From positions 1 to 14,367 of the forward strand of contig JAFATL010000553.1 in NCBI GenBank assembly GCA_019243975.1: 14,367 bases of DNA, read 5' to 3'. The notes below the pieces were generated by a model. It was given only the letters and a program-made list of their open reading frames with translations. It did no database searches and was not told where the DNA came from. Origin of the DNA: Actinomycetota bacterium. GTDB lineage: Bacteria; Actinomycetota; Acidimicrobiia; Acidimicrobiales; JAFATL01. Position numbers and translations under genes: made by a program. How positions within the stretch are numbered: the first letter of the stretch is position 1; every line of letters starts with the position of its first letter. Positions 7,572 to 13,633 of the stretch are shown here, in pieces.

Positions 7572-8897
7572 CTAGGGACTTGCACCGACGGGCGCTTCGA
7601 CTTCGAGGAGGGCTTGGATCGCCTCGTCGTAGTTGGGCCGGTGGTTGTAGCCGAGCAGGCCGATCGTCTTCGCAGTGATCTGCAGGCCGAGCTGTTCGTT
7701 CTGTTCCTCGATGGTCGAGCCCGATGCCGCGACCGGCGGCGGGCAGCAGGGGAGCAGGCGCCCGTTGGGCTTGCGGATCTCGAATGCGGTCACGGTGCCA
7801 GTGAGCTGCCAGCCACCTTCGTGCACGAGGTGGTGATGGAAGGAGCAAAGGAGCAGAAGGTTGTCGAGGTCGGTGGGTCCGCCGTCCTCCCAGTGCCAAA
7901 TGTGATGAGCCTGCACATACCGGCGCATGGTGCAGCCCGGGAAACGGCAGCCGCCATCGCGGCGACGCAGGGCGCGACGCTGGGCTCGGCTGGGTGTGCG
8001 AGTGGCCCGCCCGAGCTTGAGGGGCTCACCGTTGCGCTCGAGCATGGGCAGTATCGTCGCTGCGCACGTGAGGCGCCTGGCGGTGTCGGCACTGATGGCC
8101 TGTCCTGACTCGAGCCAGGTGGCAGCAGTTGACTCCTCGACGTGGACGACGACCTGCACCGGCTCGCCGTCCTCGATGGCTCTGGGCCCCGCGGCAAGAG
8201 CGGTGTGGACCATGGCCATGAAGACGTCGGCCGAGCTCGGTCGGGGCGAACTGTGCTCCGCGGAGCACAGGGACGCGTCATGCCCGGTGGTCAGCTCCGG
8301 TTTGTGCTCCGCGGAGCACAGGGACGCGTCACCTGCGCCGCGACCGTCCGCTTCCAACGCCTTCTTGTGGGCTTCGAGGGCAGCCCTCACGAGAGCCCCT
8401 TCCTCGGCAGTCAGGTGGCCGGAGATCGAGTAGCGGCCGTCGGAGTTCTCCGAGATCCAGAAATCACGCAAGGCCTGGGATGCCTCGGCCTCGTTGCGGT
8501 CGACCTGCTCGCGACACGAAGCCAGGCGCTCCAGCTGTGAGGCCGACGAGCTGCGCGCCGCTTCCAACAGCGCCGGCTCTGACTCCGGGGTGGCGATGCG
8601 GGAGATGGCCCGCACCTTGGAGTAGGAGATGACGCCCGAGGCGAACGCCTCGGCCACCTGGGGCAGCTCGTCGAGCCGCTTCGCCACCCGGACGTGGTCG
8701 TGCGCGGTACGCAAACTCAGGCCGCACGAGAAGTTGAGGCAGTGCGCCGTCGACTTGCAGCCCCAGGCCGCGTACAGACCCCGGCGTTCGAACTCGGCGA
8801 CGAGCAGCAACCAGCGGTATGTCGCTGCGGCGATCTCAGCCGCGCCCTTGATGATCTCGTCCGCCAGGTCGTCGTTGGAAAGGGCAGAGATCTCCAT
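7572..8897 (-). CDS. DUF222 / 13E12-repeat family HNH endonuclease-like protein
   Basis: A 441-aa member of the actinobacterial 13E12/DUF222 family, which is usually multicopy. The helical DUF222 region covers about residues 1-310. The C-terminal HNH nuclease domain has Cys317-x4-Cys322, His331-His332, Asn346, Cys351, His354-356 and His359, so the ββα-metal fold and catalytic His look intact. Its biological role is not established; a selfish or DNA-repair-linked nuclease is usually suspected. Between the two regions a nonapeptide D-A-S-L-C-S-A-E-H occurs twice (190-198 and 207-215), encoded by palindromic DNA repeats. The ATG at 8897 is preferred over an in-frame start at 8960: the longer form would put the promoter and LexA box inside the coding region. 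An in-frame GTG at 8903 is the nearest alternative. No Shine-Dalgarno precedes the ATG, consistent with a leaderless mRNA. Confidence 0.93.
   Translation of the reverse strand: MEISALSNDDLADEIIKGAAEIAAATYRWLLLVAEFERRGLYAAWGCKSTAHCLNFSCGLSLRTAHDHVRVAKRLDELPQVAEAFASGVISYSKVRAISRIATPESEPALLEAARSSSASQLERLASCREQVDRNEAEASQALRDFWISENSDGRYSISGHLTAEEGALVRAALEAHKKALEADGRGAGDASLCSAEHKPELTTGHDASLCSAEHSSPRPSSADVFMAMVHTALAAGPRAIEDGEPVQVVVHVEESTAATWLESGQAISADTARRLTCAATILPMLERNGEPLKLGRATRTPSRAQRRALRRRDGGCRFPGCTMRRYVQAHHIWHWEDGGPTDLDNLLLLCSFHHHLVHEGGWQLTGTVTAFEIRKPNGRLLPCCPPPVAASGSTIEEQNEQLGLQITAKTIGLLGYNHRPNYDEAIQALLEVEAPVGASP
8252..8331 (-). repeat. Two 29-bp direct repeats with palindromic cores inside the DUF222 gene
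   Basis: Identical 29-bp units lie at 8252-8280 and 8303-8331, a 51-bp (17-codon) period that keeps them in frame. Each contains a palindrome: 20 bp perfect at 8251-8270 (CTGTGCTCCGCGGAGCACAG) and 18 bp perfect at 8303-8320. The remainder, GGACGCGTCA, completes the repeat. On the coding strand each unit encodes D-A-S-L-C-S-A-E-H. The location is the linker between the DUF222 helical region and the HNH half, a site likely to tolerate insertions. Confidence 0.9.
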
Positions 8898-8903
8898 GGA
8901 CAC

Positions 8904-8932
8904 ATGGTAGTCGAACGTACGTTCGGTATCAA
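8904..8932 (-). promoter_or_regulatory. Predicted leaderless promoter of the DUF222/HNH gene
   Basis: On the minus strand, TTGATA (8932-8927; 5 of 6 matches to the -35 consensus) is followed by a 17-nt spacer and TACCAT (8909-8904, TANNNT). Six bases then lead to the ATG at 8897. The predicted start of transcription falls on or beside the A of the start codon. The spacer is filled by a LexA-type palindrome. Confidence 0.6.
8911..8926. promoter_or_regulatory. LexA (SOS) box candidate
   Basis: TCGAACGTACGTTCGG contains the perfect 12-bp palindrome GAACGTACGTTC (8913-8924). It matches the Gram-positive/actinobacterial LexA consensus TCGAAC-N4-GTTCGA in 11 of 12 defined positions. It lies between the -35 and -10 hexamers of the DUF222/HNH gene, where bound LexA would block RNA polymerase. 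13E12-family genes of Mycobacterium tuberculosis are known to be associated with SOS boxes, which supports the reading. The divergent operon at 9013 is about 90 bp away and is less likely to be controlled by it. Confidence 0.75.
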
Positions 8933-8949
8933 CGAAAACCTTGGAAAGA

Positions 8950-8998
8950 TTGCGGCCCATCTCTCTCGCTCTCTAGCATGCGGAACAACAATTAGGTT
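8950..8998 (+). promoter_or_regulatory. Promoter region of the 9013 operon; shared 16-nt motif, copy 2
   Basis: Two -10 candidates are seen: TAGCAT (8974-8979), with TTGCGG (8950-8955) 18 nt upstream, and TAGGTT (8993-8998) with no good -35. The first leaves room for the Shine-Dalgarno GAGGGAGA at 9001-9008 and is preferred. The 16-nt GAACAA-N3-TTAGGTT at 8983-8998 matches all 13 defined positions of the element before the VWA gene at 3287-3302. With the TAGCAT promoter this element would sit just after the transcription start, a position suited to an operator. Confidence 0.4.
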
Positions 8999-9012
8999 CA
9001 GAGGGAGAACCG

Positions 9013-10125
9013 TTGGCCTACGAGAGCTCTGCGGAGCCGATCAAGCTCGGGTACCTGTTCGACTTCGTCTTGCCTGATGGCTACCCGAAGGAGATGCGGG
9101 ACGACCTCACGCAGTCGTTCGAGCTGGTGTTCGAGGACGGGTTGGCCAACGGCGTCATCGACCGACCCATCGAGATCGTCTTCCGCGAGGTCGAGGGGCT
9201 ACCCAAGGGGTCGGTCAAGGCGGTCATCGACGCGTACGGCGAGCTCGTCGACGAGGGGTGCCTGGCCGTGTTCGGGCCGGCGATCACCGACAACTGCGTC
9301 CCCACCAAGGAGGCGATCGAGGAGCGGTTCCGCGTGCCTGCGATCAGTGTCACCGGCACCGAGGACTGGCTGGGGGAGTGGACGTTCTCGCTGTCGATGG
9401 GTTCGATGAACGACGAGCCGATCTTCTGGGCCGATCTCATCGCCAAGCGGGGCCTCGACGACATCGGCGTTCTCGTCGAGCAGTCGCTGGTCGGCGAGAC
9501 GTACCTCAACTCGTTCCGCATCGCCTGCCGCGACAAGGGGCTTCGCATCGTCGCGGTGGAAAACATCGCCCAGGTCGCGCAGGACATCGGGCCCGCCGTG
9601 CGCAAGCTGCACGAGGCCAAGGTGCAGTGTCTCGTGCACTGCGGGTTCGGCTTCGGCGTGGTGCTGATCAACCCGGTGCTGCAGGAGCTCGACTGGGACC
9701 CGCCCCGGTTCATGGGGACCAGCTTCCAGAACGCGTGGATCAACAAGATCGTGTGGGACGCGGTGGTCGGATGGGTCGGGCTCGACCAGTACGACGACGC
9801 CAACACGGTGGGGCAGCAGTTCCTCGACCGCTACCAGGCGCGCTACGGGCGCCGCCCGGAGTACTGCGTGCCGGTTGTCAATCGCGACCTGGCCACTGTG
9901 CTGTTGCGCGCCTTCGCCGACGCCCGACCGCTTTCGCCGCGTGGTGTGCGCGACGCGCTGGAGCGCATTCGCATGCTGCCGGCGGCGTCGGGCGCGCCTG
10001 GCACGCGAATCTCGTTCGGCAAGTGGGCCCACCGGGGCTGGATGGGTCCCGGCTTCCTCGTGGCCCGCCGTCTCGACCCCGACGGCGTGACCGCCTATCT
10101 GGTCGACCGGTTCGGCGAGGCCTGA
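9013..10125 (+). CDS. Substrate-binding-protein-fold protein (Leu/Ile/Val type) without signal peptide
   Basis: A 370-aa type I periplasmic-binding fold related to branched-chain amino-acid ABC receptors and AmiC-like sensors. The first β-strand I-K-L-G-Y-L-F-D begins at residue 10. The L-A-V-F-G-P-A strand with T-D-N-C follows near 90, and V-P-A-I-S-V-T-G near 114-121. A second lobe contains G-L-D-D-I-G-V-L-V-E-Q and ends in a conserved-looking G-K-W-A-H-R-G-W segment. No signal peptide or lipobox exists at the N-terminus. None can be gained upstream either, because an in-frame TAG lies at 8974-8976. The protein should therefore stay in the cytoplasm, and no permease or ATPase genes are nearby. 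The TTG start is supported by GAGGGAGA at 9001-9008. The stop codon overlaps the next ATG (TGATG), so it is co-translated with the AveC-like protein. A ligand sensor or carrier role is inference. Confidence 0.88.
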   Translation: MAYESSAEPIKLGYLFDFVLPDGYPKEMRDDLTQSFELVFEDGLANGVIDRPIEIVFREVEGLPKGSVKAVIDAYGELVDEGCLAVFGPAITDNCVPTKEAIEERFRVPAISVTGTEDWLGEWTFSLSMGSMNDEPIFWADLIAKRGLDDIGVLVEQSLVGETYLNSFRIACRDKGLRIVAVENIAQVAQDIGPAVRKLHEAKVQCLVHCGFGFGVVLINPVLQELDWDPPRFMGTSFQNAWINKIVWDAVVGWVGLDQYDDANTVGQQFLDRYQARYGRRPEYCVPVVNRDLATVLLRAFADARPLSPRGVRDALERIRMLPAASGAPGTRISFGKWAHRGWMGPGFLVARRLDPDGVTAYLVDRFGEA

Positions 10126-11258
10126 TGGCCGCCACCGATCTCGAATCGCGGATCGCGACGCCACCGCGCGACGCGACGCGCGCCGCCGGGGGGTGGACCG
10201 GCATCCTGGTCGCGCTGGCGTTGTTCGCGGCCGTGGTGGCGCTCGTGGGCAGCTTCTCGCGGAGCGGCGCGGTGGCGAGCCGCATCGCCAACCCCAACGT
10301 GAAGGGTGCGCCGCGTCCGCTGGAACCGCTCTTCGGCTTCCACCACTGGATCCTGCTGCATCAGATCGGGACCGTCTTCATGATGATCACGCTGACGACG
10401 GTGGTGGTCGTCGGTTGGCGGCGCAAGCCCGGCAACCCGGTGCTGCTGATGGTCATCGTCATGACGTTGCTCATCTGGCAGGACCCGATCATGAACTGGG
10501 CGCCCTATGCGGTGTACAACCCGCAGCTGCGGCACTGGCCCGAGACGTGGGGGCTGATGTCGCTGTCGCCCACCGTCGAGCCGTTCATCGTGATCGGCTA
10601 CGCCACCTTCTACATGGCGCCGTTCTTCCCCGGCGTGTGGCTGCTGCGGCGGATCCAGGCTCGCCGGCCCGTCGAGTCGTTCGTGTGGCGGCACCCGCTC
10701 ATCACGCTGTCGGTGCTCATCCTGGCCATCGGCGTGGTGTTCGACGCGTGCCTGGAGATCTTCCTCGTGCGCACCCAGCTGTACATCTACTCACAGGTCA
10801 TCCCGTTCGGGTCCTACGCCCCGGGCAAGTGGTACCAGTTCCCCCTCATCTGGGAGACGGTGCTGGTGACCACCGTGATGATCCCGGCGGGCGTGCTGCT
10901 CTACCGCGACGACACCGGCAAGGCGCAGGCCGAGAAGCTGGCCCACCGGGTGCGCGGCTTTCGAGGCCGGCCCGTGCTTGGTGCGTTTGTCGTGATGTTC
11001 ATGGTGATCAATGTCGCCTACTTCTTCGCCTACGGCGGCGGGTACGCCGTGATCAAGTGGACCAAGACGGCGACGTCGGTGGCGTGCCCGTGGCCGTTCC
11101 CGGAGGCGAAGGTGTACGACCCCAACGGGTTCTACGCCAAGAAGGGCGCGAGCGAGCCGTACTCGCCTGGCATCTGGGCCGGGTGGCCCAGCGCCCAGTC
11201 AGGCCGTCCCGACGTGAACGCCGCTTCGAGCGGTCCGTGCAAGGTCGCGAGTGGCTGA
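10125..11258 (+). CDS. AveC-like (spirocyclase AveC family) multi-pass membrane protein
   Basis: A 377-aa membrane protein with about seven predicted helices at about 24-45, 75-98, 105-125, 150-174, 190-214, 238-260 and 283-308. Loop features include H-H-W near 73-75, L-I-W-Q-D-P at 116-121, W-P-E near 138-140, V-E-P-F-I-V-I-G-Y at 151-159 and a Cys-Pro-W-P-F motif at 321-325, followed by a hydrophilic tail rich in Pro/Gly. This pattern fits the AveC family. AveC itself acts in avermectin spiroketal formation, but the many actinobacterial homologues have no assigned reaction. The ATG at 10125 overlaps the upstream stop, with GAGG at 10117-10120 as ribosome-binding site. An open frame runs far upstream of this ATG but is only a shadow of the preceding gene. 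The 3' end overlaps the SDR 2 start by 8 bp, so the three genes form one translational unit. Confidence 0.85.
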   Translation: MAATDLESRIATPPRDATRAAGGWTGILVALALFAAVVALVGSFSRSGAVASRIANPNVKGAPRPLEPLFGFHHWILLHQIGTVFMMITLTTVVVVGWRRKPGNPVLLMVIVMTLLIWQDPIMNWAPYAVYNPQLRHWPETWGLMSLSPTVEPFIVIGYATFYMAPFFPGVWLLRRIQARRPVESFVWRHPLITLSVLILAIGVVFDACLEIFLVRTQLYIYSQVIPFGSYAPGKWYQFPLIWETVLVTTVMIPAGVLLYRDDTGKAQAEKLAHRVRGFRGRPVLGAFVVMFMVINVAYFFAYGGGYAVIKWTKTATSVACPWPFPEAKVYDPNGFYAKKGASEPYSPGIWAGWPSAQSGRPDVNAASSGPCKVASG

Positions 11259-12171
11259 CGGCCGGAGCGTCGTCGTCACCGGCGCGTCGCGCGGTCTCGG
11301 CTTGGCCACCGCGGCCCACCTGTACCGCCAGGGGTGGACGGTGTTGGCGGCGATGCGTTCGCCTGAGGAAGGCATGGACCGGTTGCGTGCGGTCACGGGC
11401 GCGCCCGACGGCGACCCGCGCTTGGTTGCTGTGCGGCTCGATGTCGACAGCGCCGCATCCGTCACGGCGGCGGCCACCGCCATCCAGCACGCGGTGGGTC
11501 CGCCCCACGGCATCGTGCACAACGCCGGTGTGGCGGGCGTGGGCACCCTCGAGGAGATGCCCCAGGAGACGTGGGAGCAGATCTTCTCGACGAACTTCTT
11601 CGGGCCCGTGCGGCTGACGCGCGACCTGCTGCCGTCGATGCGGGCGGCGGGGCGCGGTCGCATCGTCGTGGTGTCGAGTCAAGGCGCCATCCGGGGTATG
11701 CCCGGCATCGGCGCCTACTCGGCGTCGAAGGGCGCGCTCGAGCGGTGGGCGGAGTCGCTGTCGCAGGAGATTGCCGCCTTCGGCCTTGGTGTCACCGTCC
11801 TCGTCGCGGGCTCGTTCAAGACCGACATCCTCGAGCTGACCAAGACCTACGCCGACCCCGAAGGCCCCTACGCCGGGCACCACGCCAAGATCGAACGCAA
11901 CGGCCGCCGGTTCATTCGCTTCGCCAGCGCCCCCGAGCGCTTTGCGCCTGCCGTCGCGCGGGCCCTCGACGAACGGCGCCCCTTCGCCCGTCACGGCGTC
12001 GGGATCGACGCCCGTCTGCTCATGCTCGGCGGCCGGATGTTGCCGGGCGCCGTGTTGCAGGGGATCGTGGGGCGCGCCCTGGGGCTGCCCCGGCCTGGCT
12101 CGCTCAGGCCCGCGTCGCCGCCCCCCGCAGCGTCGTCTCCCGAGCCAGCGTCAACGCCCCGCGAGGGGTGA
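11251..12171 (+). CDS. Short-chain dehydrogenase/reductase, SDR 2
   Basis: A 306-aa classical SDR. T-G-A-S-R-G-L-G is at 10-17 (Arg14 and Arg36 suit NADP). L-D-V-D is at 63-66, H-N-A-G at 90-93, Asn115 in T-N-F-F-G, the catalytic Ser at 142-143 and Y-S-A-S-K with Tyr156 and Lys160. The substrate loop and C-terminus (about 190-285) are longer than in FabG-type enzymes. The last about 25 residues are Pro/Ala/Ser-rich low complexity and lie in the zone overlapping the convergent double-TetR gene. The GTG start lies 8 bp inside the AveC-like gene, with AAGG at 11241-11244 in front. It is probably a carbonyl reductase or alcohol dehydrogenase acting with the AveC-like protein in an unknown pathway (inference from operon structure). 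Confidence 0.92.
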   Translation: MADGRSVVVTGASRGLGLATAAHLYRQGWTVLAAMRSPEEGMDRLRAVTGAPDGDPRLVAVRLDVDSAASVTAAATAIQHAVGPPHGIVHNAGVAGVGTLEEMPQETWEQIFSTNFFGPVRLTRDLLPSMRAAGRGRIVVVSSQGAIRGMPGIGAYSASKGALERWAESLSQEIAAFGLGVTVLVAGSFKTDILELTKTYADPEGPYAGHHAKIERNGRRFIRFASAPERFAPAVARALDERRPFARHGVGIDARLLMLGGRMLPGAVLQGIVGRALGLPRPGSLRPASPPPAASSPEPASTPREG

Positions 12172-13378
12172 GTTGCCGGACGATGTTCTCCGGCATCCAC
12201 AGCAGCTCGAACAGCGACCACGCCCGGATGTCGGCGGACGGCCCCTCGATCTGCAGCTCGCCGGTCCGCACGCCCTCGGCCAGCAACGCCTTGAGGTCGC
12301 GCAGCCGGGCCGTGAATGACGGGCCCAGGCTGGTCGTATCCGGAGGCGACTCGCGGATCCACGCCAGCTGCACCTTGTACTCGTCGCTGAACCGCTCGAC
12401 GGCGTTGATGTTCACCCACATCAGCGCGTCGAGGCGCTCCACGACAGTCGAGTCCGACTTCAGCACGGTGCTCCACGCCGAGCGGCCCTTCTCTTCGAAC
12501 TTGCGCATGATCGACGACAGCAGTTCGTCCTTGGAGCCGATGAGGCGGTAGACGCTGCCGGTGCTCAAGCCGGCGGCGGCGGCGATGTCGCGCACGGTCG
12601 TCGCCTCGTACCCGCGCCGGCCGAACTCGGCGCGGGCGACGGCGCGCAGCATGGGCAGGCGCTCGTCCTCTTCCTCGTCGGTCTTCTCCCACTCGTCGAT
12701 CGTGCGTTGTGCCGCGTCGAACGCTTTGGAACGGTCGAGGACCGCGTCGGCGGGCGGGTTCACGGCGATGCCGTTGAGGATCGCCCGGCACCGGATGGCG
12801 GGCAGCTCGTCGGCGCCCCGCACGCCCTGGAACACGCCGAGGCTGATGTGGAGCAGCACCTGGCACAGCCGATCGGACAACACGTCGAGATCGAGGCCGT
12901 TGCGGATGTAGCCGGCCTTCCGCGCCGCCTTGAACGTGTCGGCCAAGGCCTTGTCGATCTTCGCCGGTGAGTGCTGCGTCGCGTTGACCAGCTGCTCGCC
13001 TGCGCCCGACGGCGGGTCGTAGACCGTCAGCAGGAGGGCGGCCCGGTTCCGCACCGCGCAGTCGGCGATGGCGGTGCCCAGCGAAAGGATGCGTTCGCTG
13101 GGGTCGCCCCCGTCGTCCTTCTTCAGGGCGGCCGTGGCCTGGCGGGCGAGATCGTCGAGGTCGGCGTTGAAGCGCTCGACCAGCTCGACGATGAGCGCTT
13201 CCTTCGACTCGAAGTGGTGGTAGAGGCTGCCCGGAAGGATGCCGCACGCGTCGGCGATCTCCTTCAACGACGTGCGCAGGCCCGACGATGCGAACAGCCG
13301 CGCCGCAGTATCGAGGATCTCCGTTCGGCGCGTCGTCTCGCTCCCCACCGTGGGCGAAGAGCGTACCGGCGCCGTCAT
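12104..13378 (-). CDS. Double TetR-family regulator (two TetR modules in one chain)
   Basis: The 424-aa protein contains two complete TetR units. Module 1 has its helix-turn-helix at about 17-65 (S-L-K-E-I-A-D-A-C-G-I with S-L-Y-H-H-F) and a helical ligand domain to about 210. Module 2 has a second helix-turn-helix at about 240-288 (T-V-R-D-I-A-A-A-A-G-L with S-V-Y-R-L-I) and its own C-terminal domain. A charged acidic linker (residues about 230-240) joins them. A normal TetR is about 200 aa and dimerises; this chain could act as an intramolecular dimer with two different DNA-reading heads. There is no frame break, so it is a true fusion. The ATG at 13378 overlaps the ferredoxin stop (ATGA), so the two are one operon. 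The 3' end overlaps SDR 2 by 68 bp on the opposite strand. It probably regulates its own operon, the divergent lipoprotein gene or the 9013 operon (inference). Confidence 0.93.
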   Translation of the reverse strand: MTAPVRSSPTVGSETTRRTEILDTAARLFASSGLRTSLKEIADACGILPGSLYHHFESKEALIVELVERFNADLDDLARQATAALKKDDGGDPSERILSLGTAIADCAVRNRAALLLTVYDPPSGAGEQLVNATQHSPAKIDKALADTFKAARKAGYIRNGLDLDVLSDRLCQVLLHISLGVFQGVRGADELPAIRCRAILNGIAVNPPADAVLDRSKAFDAAQRTIDEWEKTDEEEDERLPMLRAVARAEFGRRGYEATTVRDIAAAAGLSTGSVYRLIGSKDELLSSIMRKFEEKGRSAWSTVLKSDSTVVERLDALMWVNINAVERFSDEYKVQLAWIRESPPDTTSLGPSFTARLRDLKALLAEGVRTGELQIEGPSADIRAWSLFELLWMPENIVRQLTPRGALTLARETTLRGAATRA

Positions 13379-13572
13379 GTCCCGACTGAGAGCGCGCCCT
13401 CGGGGCAGTTGCGCACGGCGTCGCGTGCTCTGGCTTCGTCGTCGGCTCCAACCGTTCCGTCCGGATCCACCAGCACGGCATGGCCGGCATCGTCAGGCGC
13501 GAACAGCTCGGGGGCCAGGTCGTAGCAGCGCCCGTGGCCCTGGCACCGCTCGACGTCGATGGTGAGGCGCAC
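13375..13572 (-). CDS. Small P450-type ferredoxin (CxxHxxC...CP)
   Basis: A 65-aa ferredoxin. The cluster ligands are Cys10, Cys16 and Cys56. The second usual cysteine is replaced by His13 (C-Q-G-H-G-R-C), and Cys56 is followed by Pro57 (N-C-P-E-G-A-L). C-x2-H-x2-C...C-P is the pattern of actinobacterial 3Fe-4S-type (or His-ligated) ferredoxins that hand electrons to P450s. The GTG at 13572 is chosen because the family N-terminus (V-R-L-T-I-D) begins there and a promoter lies exactly upstream. A longer frame from TTG 13620 would run over that promoter. It shares an ATGA overlap with the double TetR gene downstream. The nearest P450 visible is at 1113-2321, so pairing is possible but not shown. 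Confidence 0.9.
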   Translation of the reverse strand: MRLTIDVERCQGHGRCYDLAPELFAPDDAGHAVLVDPDGTVGADDEARARDAVRNCPEGALSVGT

Positions 13573-13578
13573 CCACGC

Positions 13579-13607
13579 AGAATAGGTGCGCCGGGGCCTT
13601 GAACCAA
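13579..13607 (-). promoter_or_regulatory. Predicted leaderless promoter of the ferredoxin-TetR operon
   Basis: On the minus strand TTGGTT (13607-13602), a 17-nt spacer and TATTCT (13584-13579) are followed by exactly 6 nt and the GTG start at 13572. No Shine-Dalgarno is present. The -35 overlaps the -35 of the divergent lipoprotein promoter at 13602-13604, so the two promoters should compete or be co-regulated. Confidence 0.55.
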
Positions 13608-13627
13608 ATATCTGTTCCAACTAGCGT
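13599..13627 (+). promoter_or_regulatory. Predicted leaderless promoter of the lipoprotein gene, with imperfect palindrome
   Basis: TTGAAC (13599-13604), a 17-nt spacer and TAGCGT (13622-13627, TANNNT) are followed by 6 nt and the GTG start at 13634. An imperfect palindrome covers 13599-13620 (16 of 22 positions agree with the reverse complement; outer arms TTG...CAA, GAAC...GTTC 9 nt apart). It spans both divergent -35 boxes and is a candidate operator for the double TetR protein encoded next door. Confidence 0.5.
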
Positions 13628-13633
13628 GACGGT

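Noticed and set aside
8252..8331. The two palindromic repeats as a CRISPR array
   Set aside because: Only two units with a 22-bp gap, both translated in frame inside a gene, and no cas genes nearby.
8898..8960. Longer N-terminus for the DUF222/HNH protein starting at 8960
   Set aside because: It would place the -35, LexA box and -10 inside the coding region. The family-like sequence starts at the ATG at 8897.
9258..10124. Open frame extending the AveC-like protein upstream to 666 aa
   Set aside because: The added part lies wholly within the binding-protein gene in another frame and is Arg/Gly-rich. The ATG at 10125 has its own ribosome-binding site and stop/start overlap.
11991..13607. 538-codon open frame on the minus strand across the TetR and ferredoxin genes
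   Set aside because: It is a shadow frame of the double TetR gene, with Arg/Pro-rich sequence and no domain.
13573..13620. 81-aa version of the ferredoxin starting at TTG 13620
   Set aside because: The extra residues are not ferredoxin-like and would run over the promoter that ends 6 nt before the GTG at 13572.
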